DNA from: an uncultured Eubacteriales bacterium
Lineage (GTDB): Bacteria; Bacillota; Clostridia; Oscillospirales; Oscillospiraceae
Assembly (NCBI GenBank): GCA_900079765.1
Contig: LT599017.1
Span: 2,573,766-2,637,765 of the forward strand
Length of the DNA stretch: 64,000 nt
Reading direction: 5' to 3'
Both the position numbers and the translations under genes were made by a program. Shown here piece after piece: positions 27,433 through 35,576 of the stretch. Within the stretch, counting starts at the first letter, position 1, and every line of letters begins with the position of its first letter. The notes below the pieces were generated by a model that saw only the letters and a program-made list of their open reading frames with translations, did no database searches and was not told the origin of the DNA.

Positions 27433-27792
27433 ATGAAATGTAATATAAAATCCATGTATTTATGTGTGACAAATATGGACAGGGCAATTGAATTTTATGA
27501 GTGTTTCTTTGAAATTCCCGTATTAATACGGGATGAAATTTATAGCGTGTTTGATATTAGCGGGTTTCGATTAGGCCTTTTTGCGTTTGAAAAGATGCAT
27601 GAGGATCATTGCTATGGGAACAATTGTCTACCTAGTATTGATGTTGAGAATGTTGACTTGCTAAAGCAAAAGTTAGTTGGATTGAAGCTTGTATTTCCGC
27701 TAAAAAAGATAGGGGCTAATTGGGTAAGCGAATTTGAGGACAGCGAGGGTAATCATATTGAATTAACGGCGCCGATTGTTCCGGAAGGGTAA
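27433..27792 (+). CDS. VOC (glyoxalase/bleomycin resistance) superfamily protein
   Basis: The 119-residue single-domain protein begins MKCNIKSMYLCVTNMDRAIEFYECFFEIPV, the typical first beta-alpha unit of a vicinal oxygen chelate fold. It ends with FEDSEGNHIELTAP, where the family's last metal-ligand glutamate lies. The substrate cannot be told. ATG 27433 is used; an in-frame ATG at 27421 lies only 13 bases after the -10 box and has no ribosome site. The gene is monocistronic between its own promoter and terminator and is AT-rich. Confidence 0.85.
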   Translation: MKCNIKSMYLCVTNMDRAIEFYECFFEIPVLIRDEIYSVFDISGFRLGLFAFEKMHEDHCYGNNCLPSIDVENVDLLKQKLVGLKLVFPLKKIGANWVSEFEDSEGNHIELTAPIVPEG

Positions 27793-27802
27793 TAACCGCA
27801 GC

Positions 27803-27843
27803 AAAACACCGCCCCTGGGATGGCTCACTGGGGGCGGTGTTTT
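27803..27843 (+). terminator. Terminator of the VOC gene
   Basis: AAAACACCGCCCC and GGGGCGGTGTTTT form a 13-pair stem with A and T flanks, usable in both directions between the convergent VOC and TIGR04076 genes. Confidence 0.88.
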
Positions 27844-27868
27844 CTATAAGATATGCTCTTGATCCAAA

Positions 27869-28120
27869 TTAATCAGTGGTAGCTTCACCGTGTATGCACA
27901 CGCGTCCGTTATCGGGGCATTTTGCGTCAAAAAACTTTACCCTATTTTCGCCATGGTCTAAAGTTCCCCCATTTAAAAGAGTATAGACAGAAGGATAAAT
28001 GCTATTCCACAGCTCATGGCATAGAGGCGGGCATAAATCTTCAACTATAAATTCATCACCCGCTTTATGATATCCGCATCTGCAATTTGCGCATGTAATA
28101 ATTAGTTTTACCGTTTTCAC
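27869..28120 (-). CDS. TIGR04076 family small cysteine-rich protein
   Basis: The 83-residue protein has the TIGR04076 pattern: VKLIITCANCRCGYHKAGDEF, then CPPLCHELWNSIYPSVYTLLNGG, and ends with AKCPDNGRVCIHGE. Seven cysteines are spread over the chain, so metal or redox binding is plausible, but no function is established. The start chosen is the GTG at 28120 with GTGGGG six bases upstream; an ATG at 28147 would add nine residues without a ribosome site. It stands alone, convergent with the VOC gene. Confidence 0.8.
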   Translation of the reverse strand: MKTVKLIITCANCRCGYHKAGDEFIVEDLCPPLCHELWNSIYPSVYTLLNGGTLDHGENRVKFFDAKCPDNGRVCIHGEATTD

Positions 28121-28239
28121 GTTCAACCCCACATAATATGAATTCATACGTTTGATTTGTAATTATACCATATCGCCGGATCTTTGAAAAGGACAGCACG
28201 GCTGTTCCGGGTAACGCTTGTTGTTCTATACACGGTCAT

Positions 28240-28255
28240 TGTAATGTGGTATAAT
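28240..28255 (+). promoter_or_regulatory. Extended -10 promoter of the diguanylate cyclase gene
   Basis: TGGTATAAT, an extended -10, lies about 100 bases before the start codon with no good -35 box. The AT-rich leader contains a small hairpin GATCG-TAG-CGATC just before the ribosome site. Confidence 0.6.
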
Positions 28256-28354
28256 GATACCCTTAGTACTAGCTAATTTTATAATTTTCTTATCAATAAA
28301 CAAAAAATTATACTTTTAGTTTGGATCGTAGCGATCTTGTAAGGGATGAGTCTT

Positions 28355-29401
28355 ATGAAACAAAAAAAGGCAACGCTCTTATTTGAGGAAAATGACAGTC
28401 CAATACTGCATAATAGTACGCCTGTAAAAATGCTTATCGCATGTGTTCTTTCATGCATCTCAGGCGTTGTCTTGATGGCGTTGTTATCCCATTACCTATT
28501 GATGGCGGTATTCATTTGTATTATCGTCTGTTTATTTGTTACAACTCCGTTGTATGCGGCGGGTAAAATTAGCATCAACACGGCATGTCTTATTCCCATG
28601 TTGATTCTATGCTTTGTGTATACCCCTCTAAGTTGGATTACATTTGACGGGCTATTGGGCTGTACACCATATCTTTCCATCTTATTTATCACGATGATCA
28701 CACTCACATACTACAACAGAATACAAATAATATTACTCTCTCTCTACGGCGTTCTGATGCTTGGTCTTACAATATATTGGCTGGTGACATGGCAAGGCAT
28801 GAGAGATATGGAGCAGATCATCAACATTCTGGTGGCATATGTTCTCACTGCCACGCTGACAGTTTGTATCGTAGAGGGTGTCAAGCTGAAAAACATGGAG
28901 ATCAACAAACGTATAACGGATCTTTCTCTGCGCGATGACCTAACGGGGCTGCTGAATCGCCGAGCTATTGAGCAGGTCCTTAATGAATTGGAAGACGTCT
29001 TTAGGAAAAAAGGCCTTCAATATGCAGTTGTTATGCTGGACGTTAATAAATTTAAAAGCATCAATGATTATTATGGGCACAATCTGGGCGATTCAGCACT
29101 TAAAAGTGTTGCGGCGTCGATCCAGAAAAGTATTCGCTCAGAGGATTACGCCTTTCGTTTCGGGGGAGACGAATTTCTGCTTATATTACCTAATGTGAAT
29201 AACGAAACCGCTCGTCAAATATGTGTCCGTATTGAAACGAGCCTATGTGAGATACAGGGGTATGCTTTCTCATTAACCATAAGCAAAGGGTGCGCAGTGC
29301 GCTCGGAAGGTTCAAACGCTACAGAGGTATTTGCCCTAGCTGATCGGCGCATGTACGAATACAAACGGGGTCAGAGTAATAATCAAGACTTACTTGATTA
29401 A
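28355..29401 (+). CDS. Membrane-anchored diguanylate cyclase (GGDEF protein)
   Basis: The 348-residue protein has five or six membrane segments in residues about 28-175, a short coiled linker, and a C-terminal GGDEF domain (about 190-340). The domain starts SLRDDLTGLLNRRAIEQ and has an intact active loop FRFGGDEFL. An RSED inhibitory-site motif lies five residues before it, so product feedback by cyclic di-GMP is expected. It should make cyclic di-GMP from GTP. ATG 28355 has AAGGG nine bases upstream; an ATG at 28346 is also in frame. No EAL partner is visible in the window. Confidence 0.92.
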   Translation: MKQKKATLLFEENDSPILHNSTPVKMLIACVLSCISGVVLMALLSHYLLMAVFICIIVCLFVTTPLYAAGKISINTACLIPMLILCFVYTPLSWITFDGLLGCTPYLSILFITMITLTYYNRIQIILLSLYGVLMLGLTIYWLVTWQGMRDMEQIINILVAYVLTATLTVCIVEGVKLKNMEINKRITDLSLRDDLTGLLNRRAIEQVLNELEDVFRKKGLQYAVVMLDVNKFKSINDYYGHNLGDSALKSVAASIQKSIRSEDYAFRFGGDEFLLILPNVNNETARQICVRIETSLCEIQGYAFSLTISKGCAVRSEGSNATEVFALADRRMYEYKRGQSNNQDLLD

Positions 29402-29471
29402 AATCCGATCAAATGATGTGTGCAGATAAGGTCATCATAGTTCTTGACAGTGCTTTTTCGCTTAAACAACA

Positions 29472-29564
29472 ACCGCCCTGGGGAAAGATCCCCAGAGGCG
29501 GTCTACAATTCACATCAGAAAAAAGAAATAGAGAAGGCCGGACGCCTGCTCCTGACGTCCGGCC
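29472..29564 (+). terminator. Two GC-rich hairpins after the diguanylate cyclase gene
   Basis: ACCGCC-TGGGG...CCCCA-GGCGGT (29472-29502) and GGCCGGACG...CGTCCGGCC (29536-29564) are strong stems in an AT-rich context. Neither is followed by a clear T run. Confidence 0.55.
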
Positions 29565-29586
29565 GCCTCCAAGGAAAGAGGATGAA

Positions 29587-29634
29587 ATGAAAAAGACTGC
29601 CCTTGCAGATATTATAATACCCAAGAAGTGTTAA
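29587..29634 (+). CDS. Possible 15-residue peptide
   Basis: An ATG with a good ribosome site (GGAAAGAGGATGAA) opens a 15-codon frame with a basic start (MKK), a hydrophobic centre and a KKC end. It stands directly after two hairpins. There is no homology evidence; it may be chance. Confidence 0.25.
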   Translation: MKKTALADIIIPKKC

Positions 29635-29872
29635 GCAAAAAAGCAAAAGATGTTACAGTAAAATTAACTATCGTGGCATCTTAGTAAAATAGAAGTAAAA
29701 CCCCCGGCCAGGACAATAAATCCAGCCCGACAGCCGTCATTTGTCCTGTTCCGTGGACATTATTATCCCCCGCCTTATCAGCGTCTGGCCTCAGCGCAGC
29801 AATCGTTTTCTTAAACCACTCCTCCCTGAATAACCCTGCGTCGCTTTCTTCACTCCTTCTGAATAATTTATC
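29635..29872. other. Gap without a supported gene
   Basis: A 75-codon minus-strand frame covers 29681-29908, but it has no ribosome site and overlaps the promoter of the next gene. Nothing else is visible. Confidence 0.5.
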
Positions 29873-29901
29873 TTGACTTCCTGCCCAATCAACCGTATGA
29901 T
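29873..29901 (+). promoter_or_regulatory. SigmaA promoter of the zinc-ribbon gene
   Basis: TTGACT (29873-29878) and TATGAT (29896-29901) are 17 bases apart, 45 bases before the start codon. Confidence 0.8.
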
Positions 29902-29945
29902 AAATCATCGCTTATAAAGCGAACTAACAAAAATGAGGTAATTAC

Positions 29946-30218
29946 ATGTTTCAAGACAAAACCATCGTCTGCAAGGATTGCGGCCAGGAGTTCACCTTTA
30001 CTGCCAGCGAGCAGGAGTTTTTCGCAGAAAAAGGCTTTAATAACGAGCCCCAGCGTTGCAAGAGCTGCCGTAGCGCCCGCAAGGGCAACTCCCGTGATGG
30101 CCGCAGTGCGCGTCCCATGTTCGATGCCGTATGCTCTGAGTGCGGAAAGCCTTGTAAGGTTCCCTTCGAGCCGCGTGGCGACCGCCCCATTTATTGCAGC
30201 GATTGTTTCCGTAGATAA
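29946..30218 (+). CDS. Small double zinc-ribbon protein
   Basis: The 90-residue protein has two cysteine modules. The first is VCKDCGQEFTFTASEQEFFAEKG with CKSC (residues about 8-44), the probable zinc-ribbon family zf-trcl. The second is CSECGKPCKVPFEPRGDRPIYCSDC (about 63-88), the CxxC-x17-CxxC type. Both should bind zinc. Proteins of this kind are widespread in Firmicutes with unknown function; nucleic acid or protein contacts are likely. The gene is monocistronic, with a consensus promoter, GAGG before the ATG and a terminator 12 bases after the stop. Confidence 0.9.
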   Translation: MFQDKTIVCKDCGQEFTFTASEQEFFAEKGFNNEPQRCKSCRSARKGNSRDGRSARPMFDAVCSECGKPCKVPFEPRGDRPIYCSDCFRR

Positions 30219-30230
30219 CTTCCATCCTAA

Positions 30231-30267
30231 ACGAGTGCGTCCTTTCGAGGGCGTGCTCGTTTTGTTT
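30231..30267 (+). terminator. Terminator of the zinc-ribbon gene
   Basis: ACGAGTGCGTCC pairs imperfectly with GGGCGTGCTCGT and is followed by TTTGTTT. Confidence 0.8.
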
Positions 30268-30431
30268 CTCTCCTTTCCAATCTTGTTCATTCGGCCTGCC
30301 CTTCCAGCGCCGCCTCGCCCCCTTGTTCTGTGGGCGGCCGACCCAGCCGGCGATGCCCGATCATCACTTTTATGCCGGAGCTATAATGCGGCCCTCCCGC
30401 TCATATCCTGAACTGATTGGAGGTATGCCGC

Positions 30432-30944
30432 TTGAATAGCTGCGAAGAGTATCTAGTTGACTTGCCATACCCATCCGTACTGGTACGAGAGATAAACGTT
30501 TGTTACGCAACGCTAATTTCTGGAGCCTTCGGCGGCCCCGGCTCTGAATCCACCGCAATTGCGCAATACATAGCGCATAATTTCTATACCCATGATTATC
30601 CGGAAATCAATTTTGCCTATCGGTGCATTGCCTCAGTCGAACTAACGCACTTAAATCTGCTTGGAAATCTCATCCGAGACCTTGGCATGCCTCCAAAATT
30701 CCTGACTTATGAAACCAACTGCTATTGGACCGGCAAAAACCCAGCTTATGCCTATAAAATAAGGCCTATCTTGCTTTCGGACATAAAAGGAGAGCACGAC
30801 GCCATCGCCCATTATACACGTCTAATCCATCAAATTGACTCTCCCGATATCCAGCGCTTGTTTAAGCGCATCATACTTGATGAGCAAAAACACATTGAGA
30901 TACTGACAAAGTTCCTTGCCTCTATGGGCAGTGAGTGCCATTGA
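30432..30944 (+). CDS. Ferritin-like / manganese catalase-like di-metal protein
   Basis: The 170-residue protein is predicted as a four-helix bundle. It carries the metal ligand pattern of ferritin-like folds: E in GSESTAIAQY, ExxH in SVELTHLNLL, E in KGEHDAIAHY and ExxH in DEQKHIEIL. The opening PYPSVLVREINVCYATLISGAFGG resembles small Mn-catalase/CotJC-related proteins of spore formers. A peroxide or metal role is likely, but which one is not decided. The start is a TTG at 30432 with GGAGG eight bases upstream; a TTG at 30417 would overlap this site. The gene stands alone. Confidence 0.8.
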   Translation: MNSCEEYLVDLPYPSVLVREINVCYATLISGAFGGPGSESTAIAQYIAHNFYTHDYPEINFAYRCIASVELTHLNLLGNLIRDLGMPPKFLTYETNCYWTGKNPAYAYKIRPILLSDIKGEHDAIAHYTRLIHQIDSPDIQRLFKRIILDEQKHIEILTKFLASMGSECH

Positions 30945-31064
30945 ATTTCGCCCTCCCCCTTACCGACTTGACTTTCCCTGCCACACTATCCCATCTGCTC
31001 ATATGCTCCTGCGCTGCCGTGCGCTGCGCTGCCTCCTTCTCTTTTTTATCATGAATGATTTATT

Positions 31065-31093
31065 TTGACCATTTGAACCCTGTGCTGTATCAT
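31065..31093 (+). promoter_or_regulatory. SigmaA promoter of the GNAT gene
   Basis: TTGACC (31065-31070) and TATCAT (31088-31093) are 17 bases apart, leaving a leader of about 115 nt. Confidence 0.75.
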
Positions 31094-31215
31094 AACATCA
31101 GAGCGGCGCCCATCTTGCTTTTCCAAGTGGTTGCTCTACAAAGAAAGTGACTGAGATGCTCCAAAACGAGAAAGCTCTCCCGGCGAGAGGGGCAAAACAC
31201 GAAGGAGGAACAAAA

Positions 31216-32205
31216 ATGAATGGGTATACCGTTCGAGCTATTACCGAGGCTGATATACCTATCATAGCGAACTTACTTATATCAAGGCAGAATTTAGAGA
31301 GCAAAACATTTCCATTTCTGAAAAACCACTGTCTCAATATAGCATACATCATTGACATATTTGAGAGATTGTTTAATAGAAGAGCCATTGGTATAGGAGC
31401 CTTTTTTCACCAGGAATTGGTTGGTTATTTGATAGGAGAGCTCAAGATCGATACCTTGAGAGGCAGGCATGTATGGATACCCTATGAGGGAATGGCAATT
31501 AGAGAGGATCAATCCCCCGAACTCATCAGGGCTCTCTACGCCGAGATTTCTGCCATGTGGCTGAACCAAGGTTTCTTTATGCACTATGCAGTTATTCCTC
31601 TTGGAAGTCAGTGTTATTTTGAATCTCTCCAACGGCTGAGCTTTTTTATCCAACAGGTGCACGGTGTAATGGACCTGGAGGAATACCTGCCCTTTAAACA
31701 GGCGTCCGATGCGGAGATTCGCATTGCCGATAAAGCGGACCGTGAAAAAATGGGACGCCTGTCCGGCATTATCCAGTCTTATCAGAGTTCGGCACCAACA
31801 TTTGAGCTTGCGTTGCCCGAAATCGTGGCGGACATAAAATCCGGATATGAAAGCATTATGGACGATGCAGACGCGATGGTCCTCATCGCGGAGAAAGACG
31901 GTAAGGAACTGGGCTTTCAAATCTATGAGGCGGCCGCACAGCGCTTAATGTGGCCCGACGGCGGGGTTGAACTCAATGTTGCGGGCACTTACCCCTGTCA
32001 AATGGGGCATGGAGTAGGAAAAAAGTTAATGAATGAGGGCTGCAGGATCATGAATGAGCGTGGATACCGCCATATCATAGCTGACTGGAGAGTTGCTAAC
32101 CTCGCCTCCTCGACCTTTTGGCCCAAGTGCGGGTTTTATCCAATCGCCTATAGGATGGTCAGATCCATTGACAGCAATTGGGCTTGGGCACACTTCAGTA
32201 TGTAA
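31216..32205 (+). CDS. GNAT-family N-acetyltransferase, probably with two GNAT-like halves
   Basis: The 329-residue protein starts MNGYTVRAITEADIPIIANLL, a common GNAT opening. Its second half contains a normal GNAT core, LIAEKDGKELGFQIYEA followed by ELNVAGTYPCQMGHGVGKKLMNEG, where the acetyl-CoA loop reads CQMGHGVGKKL instead of the usual R/QxxGxG/A, and NLASSTFWPKCGFYPIAYRM. The first half may be a degenerate copy of the fold. The acceptor substrate is unknown. The start is ATG 31216 with AAGGAGG five bases upstream; a longer frame to 31147 lacks a site. Confidence 0.85.
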   Translation: MNGYTVRAITEADIPIIANLLISRQNLESKTFPFLKNHCLNIAYIIDIFERLFNRRAIGIGAFFHQELVGYLIGELKIDTLRGRHVWIPYEGMAIREDQSPELIRALYAEISAMWLNQGFFMHYAVIPLGSQCYFESLQRLSFFIQQVHGVMDLEEYLPFKQASDAEIRIADKADREKMGRLSGIIQSYQSSAPTFELALPEIVADIKSGYESIMDDADAMVLIAEKDGKELGFQIYEAAAQRLMWPDGGVELNVAGTYPCQMGHGVGKKLMNEGCRIMNERGYRHIIADWRVANLASSTFWPKCGFYPIAYRMVRSIDSNWAWAHFSM

Positions 32206-32257
32206 GGCTATGGTTTTTTTATCTTTTTTCTGCACAGAATATGGTCGGGTGATTTAA

Positions 32258-32398
32258 ATGGCGGAAAAACCGAAGCAGCAACAGCCGACCAATCCAGCCA
32301 AGGCCCCAAGGAAACCCAGCAAGCAAAAGGTGGCTCCCTGGATGAGAGATGACACAAGGGTTGTTTTTTCCGAGGAACGCAGTAACGAGGACGGCTAA
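32258..32398 (+). CDS. Small basic/proline-rich protein of 46 residues
   Basis: The frame starts at ATG 32258 with GGGTGAT a few bases before it, and ends three bases before a terminator. The product is soluble and polar, with a lysine/proline/glutamine-rich first half (MAEKPKQQQPTNPAKAPRK) and an acidic end after VAPWMRDD. It looks disordered. No family is recognised. The close fit with its own terminator is the main reason to accept it. Confidence 0.6.
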   Translation: MAEKPKQQQPTNPAKAPRKPSKQKVAPWMRDDTRVVFSEERSNEDG

Positions 32399-32427
32399 AG
32401 GAGTAGGCAAATGCCTATTCCTTTTTG
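32398..32427 (+). terminator. Terminator of the 46-residue protein gene
   Basis: AGGAGTAGGC-AAAT-GCCTATTCCT is followed by TTTT directly after the stop codon. Confidence 0.85.
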
Positions 32428-32538
32428 CTTTACCCGCTCCTGGAGGGCGACGCCTAATGAAGAACGCCCCCTGTGCGAATTCTCCACACATAGACTGTTA
32501 TGGTGATCTTCAAAATTTTTACGAATTGAAAAACGGAA

Positions 32539-32572
32539 AACCCGTGCGGACCCTTTGGGGTCCGCACGGGTT
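32539..32572 (-). terminator. Terminator of the fatty acid operon
   Basis: AACCCGTGCGGACC and GGTCCGCACGGGTT form a 14-pair stem, followed on the minus strand by TTCCGTTTTTC, just after the accA stop. Confidence 0.88.
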
Positions 32573-32577
32573 ATATT

Positions 32578-33351
32578 TTATGGTGCCGCACCCAGGGCAC
32601 GGAAACGCAGGCGGCGCTGCTCGGCCACGGTTTCCCCGCTCAAGGCGGTCAAAGCGGCGAGTTCCTCCAGAAGGGCGGATTTCAGCGCACGGCAGGTCTC
32701 AGCGTGGTCCTCGTCGGGGAAAATCCGTTCAATGACCCCCAGCGCCAGCAGGTCGGGGGCGGTGAGTTTCAGGTTCTCAGCGGCCATCTCTGCCTTGTCA
32801 GGGTCCCGGTAGAGGATGGAGGCGCAGCCCTCGGGGGAGATGACAGAGTAGACCGCCTGCTCCAGCATCCATACCCGGTTGGCCACCGCCAGGGCCAGTG
32901 CCCCACCGCTCCCCCCCTCGCCGGTGAGGATGGATATAATGGGCGTTTTTAGGGCGGTCATCTCCATCAGGTTCTCGGCAATGGCCTGACCCTGGCCCCG
33001 CTCCTCGGCCCCGATCCCGCAATAGGCCCCCGAGGTGTTGATGAAACAGACGACAGGGCGGCAAAATTTTTCGGCCTGTTTCATCAGGCGCAAGGCTTTT
33101 CGGTACCCCTCCGGGTGGGCGGAGCCGAAGTTGCGGGCCAGACGGCTCTTGGCGTCCAGGCCCTTCTCAGTGGCGATGACCGTGATAGGGATACCGTCCA
33201 GATATGCCAGCCCCCCCACAATCGCCCGGTCGTCCCCATAGCGGCGGTCGCCGTGGAGCTCCATAAAGTGGGTGAAAATCTCCTCGATATAGCGCAGTCC
33301 GCCGGGGCAGTCCTTGTCCCTGGCGTGGCGCACCCGCTCCATTGCCTTCAT
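32578..33351 (-). CDS. accA: Acetyl-CoA carboxylase carboxyltransferase subunit alpha
   Basis: The 257-residue protein is the alpha subunit. It has RYIEEIFTHFMELHGDRRYGDD near the start, an INTSGAYCGIGAEERGQGQAIA segment near 105-125, and EGGSGGALALAVANRVWMLE near 143. With AccD it transfers the carboxyl group from biotin to acetyl-CoA to give malonyl-CoA. It is shorter than E. coli AccA, lacking much of the N-terminal helical part, as in other Clostridia. The start overlaps the accD stop (ATGA). It is the last gene of the fab/acc operon. Confidence 0.95.
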   Translation of the reverse strand: MKAMERVRHARDKDCPGGLRYIEEIFTHFMELHGDRRYGDDRAIVGGLAYLDGIPITVIATEKGLDAKSRLARNFGSAHPEGYRKALRLMKQAEKFCRPVVCFINTSGAYCGIGAEERGQGQAIAENLMEMTALKTPIISILTGEGGSGGALALAVANRVWMLEQAVYSVISPEGCASILYRDPDKAEMAAENLKLTAPDLLALGVIERIFPDEDHAETCRALKSALLEELAALTALSGETVAEQRRLRFRALGAAP

Positions 33352-34208
33352 ACCGCCGCACCTCTCCGATGGAACGCCAGCAGCCGCCCCAGCATACTCC
33401 TATGCTCCTCCCGGGGTACGATGGCATCCACAAAGCCCTTCTCCAGGAGAAATTCAGCCCGCTGGAACCCTTGGGGCAATTTCTGCCGGGTGGTCTGCTC
33501 GATGACCCTGGGTCCGGCAAAACAGATAAGGGCCCCCGGCTCGGCCAGGATGATGTCGCCCTCCATGGCAAAACTAGCTGTCACGCCGCCGGTGGTGGGG
33601 TTTGTAAGCACCGTGATGTAGAGGAGCCCCGCGTCGCTGTGGGCCTTCACGGCCCCGCTGGTCTTGGCCATCTGCATGAGGGAGAGGATCCCCTCCTGCA
33701 TCCGCGCGCCCCCAGAGAGGGTGAACCCCACTACGGGGAGGCTCTGGGCTTCGGCGTACTCAAAGAGCCGGGTGATCTTCTCTCCCACAACACAGCCCAT
33801 ACTTCCCATCATAAAGGTACCGTCCATGGCGAAGAGGCAGCAGGGCAGCCCCTCCACCTTGCCCCGGCCGGTGACCACGGCCTCCCGCTCGAGCGTGCGC
33901 TCAACCGCCGCGGTCAACTTCTCCTCGTAGTCGGGGAAATTAATTGGATTGGCGCTCTCCAGCTCTGCATCCCGTTCACAAAAGCTCCCCGCATCGCAAA
34001 GGGCGAGGAGGCGATCGCGCGCCCCTATTTTGAGATGGTAGCCGCATTTGGGGCAGACCTGGAGATGATCCCGCAGGGTATCGGCCAGGAGGGACTTATG
34101 GCAGTCCGGGCAGCGGATAAAGGCCTCGGCCACGATGTTGGGGCTCTCCCCCTGGGCCGCACTCAGGATGGGCTCCAGCTCGTTTTTCGGTTTTTTAAAT
34201 AAAAACAT
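33348..34208 (-). CDS. accD: Acetyl-CoA carboxylase carboxyltransferase subunit beta
   Basis: The 286-residue protein has the N-terminal zinc ribbon of AccD, CPDCHKSLLADTLRDHLQVC with CPKC (residues about 33-57). The crotonase-like transferase core follows, with MGSMGCVVGEKITRLFEYA and LSGGARMQEGILSLMQMAKTS. It pairs with AccA. It starts three bases after the accC stop and is coupled to accA by an ATGA overlap. Confidence 0.95.
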   Translation of the reverse strand: MFLFKKPKNELEPILSAAQGESPNIVAEAFIRCPDCHKSLLADTLRDHLQVCPKCGYHLKIGARDRLLALCDAGSFCERDAELESANPINFPDYEEKLTAAVERTLEREAVVTGRGKVEGLPCCLFAMDGTFMMGSMGCVVGEKITRLFEYAEAQSLPVVGFTLSGGARMQEGILSLMQMAKTSGAVKAHSDAGLLYITVLTNPTTGGVTASFAMEGDIILAEPGALICFAGPRVIEQTTRQKLPQGFQRAEFLLEKGFVDAIVPREEHRSMLGRLLAFHRRGAAV

Positions 34209-34211
34209 GCC

Positions 34212-35549
34212 TTAGTTACCCAGTCCTTCCAGGGTGTTGGTGTGATAGCTCCCGTCGATAAATTCCCTCATGGCCAGAAGGTCCATAAGAAATTCGCCAT
34301 TGTGATCCACCCCTGTGATCACCAGCTCGCACAGGGCGGCGCGCAGCTTACGCAGGGCCTCTTCCCGGGTGGAGGCGTGGACGATCAGCTTGCCCAGCAG
34401 AGAGTCATAATAGGGCAGCACCTGATAGTTCTGGTAGATATGGCTGTCAAAGCGGACCCAGGGCCCCGCCGGCACATGGAGCCGGCTGATGACGCCGCAG
34501 CTGGGGCGGAAACCCTGGGCCGGATTCTCAGCCACAATTCGGCACTCGATGGCATGGCCCCGGCAATCGATATCGCTCTGCTTGAAGGGAAGAACGGCTC
34601 CCGCCGCCGTGCGGATCTGCCACTTGACGAGGTCGATGCCGGTGACGAACTCGGTCACCGGGTGCTCCACCTGGAGGCGGGTGTTCATCTCCATGAAGTA
34701 GAACGCATCGTCCCCGTCCAGCAGAAACTCTATGGTTCCCACTCCCGTGTACTTGACGGCTTCGGCCGCCTTGACGGCGGCCTTCACCATGGCTTCGCGC
34801 ACCCGGGGCTTGAGGGTGGGCGCGGGGCTCTCCTCCAGCATCTTCTGCCGCCGCCGCTGCATGGAGCAGTCCCGCTCCCCCAGAGAGACGGCGTTTCCGT
34901 GCTTGTCGCAGAGGAGCTGGATTTCAATATGCTTGGTTCTCGCGAGGTACTTCTCCAAATAGATGCCCCCGTCGCCAAAGGCGCTCTGGGCCTCGCGGCT
35001 GGCGGTGAGGAAGGCCGTTTCAAAGTCCTCGGCCCGCTCCACCAGGCGGATGCCCCGCCCGCCGCCGCCCGAGCGGGCCTTGCACAGCAGCGGAAACCCA
35101 ATGGTCTCGGCTGCTTTCCTGGCCGCCGCCAGATCTTCAATCACATCGGTGCCGGGCACCACTGGCACCCCCGCCGACTGCATGGTTCTGCGGGCCTCCT
35201 CTTTATTTCCCATCCTCCTGATGATGTCGGAGGAGGGACCGATAAAAGGGAGCTGAAATTTCTCGCACAGGGCGGCAAATTGACTGTTCTCAGACAGAAG
35301 ACCGTAGCCCGGATGGATGGCTCCGGCCCCCGTCACCTCGGCGGCGGCGAGGATGGACTCCATGTTCAGGTAGCTCTCAGATACCGAGTTGCCGCCGATG
35401 CAGAGGTGCTCGTCGGCCAGCGCCACATGGAGGGACTCCCTGTCACAAGGGGAGTGGACGGCCACGGTGGACACACCCATCTCCTTACAGGCCCGGATGA
35501 CGCGCACCGCGATTTCACCCCGGTTGGCAATCAGAATTTTTGAAAACAT
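34212..35549 (-). CDS. accC: Acetyl-CoA carboxylase biotin carboxylase subunit
   Basis: The 445-residue protein starts MFSKILIANRGEIAVRVIRAC. It has the ATP-grasp glycine loop KARSGGGGRGIRLV near residue 160, the MNTRLQVEHPVTEFVTG active-site run near 287, and a C-terminal RDLLAM-like end. It carboxylates the biotin on AccB with bicarbonate and ATP. GGAGGAAAC precedes the ATG. It lies between fabZ and accD in the operon, 27 bases after fabZ. Confidence 0.97.
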   Translation of the reverse strand: MFSKILIANRGEIAVRVIRACKEMGVSTVAVHSPCDRESLHVALADEHLCIGGNSVSESYLNMESILAAAEVTGAGAIHPGYGLLSENSQFAALCEKFQLPFIGPSSDIIRRMGNKEEARRTMQSAGVPVVPGTDVIEDLAAARKAAETIGFPLLCKARSGGGGRGIRLVERAEDFETAFLTASREAQSAFGDGGIYLEKYLARTKHIEIQLLCDKHGNAVSLGERDCSMQRRRQKMLEESPAPTLKPRVREAMVKAAVKAAEAVKYTGVGTIEFLLDGDDAFYFMEMNTRLQVEHPVTEFVTGIDLVKWQIRTAAGAVLPFKQSDIDCRGHAIECRIVAENPAQGFRPSCGVISRLHVPAGPWVRFDSHIYQNYQVLPYYDSLLGKLIVHASTREEALRKLRAALCELVITGVDHNGEFLMDLLAMREFIDGSYHTNTLEGLGN

Positions 35550-35576
35550 AAGTTTCCTCCTCCGGCGGGAGCGCGG

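Noticed and set aside
29681-29908. Minus-strand 75-codon frame with fairly natural composition
   Set aside because: It has no ribosome site, overlaps the promoter of the zinc-ribbon gene and matches nothing I recognise; it could be a gene remnant.
34242-35543. Plus-strand frame of 433 codons opposite accC
   Set aside because: The antisense strand of biotin carboxylase is highly conserved; the frame lacks start signals and motifs.
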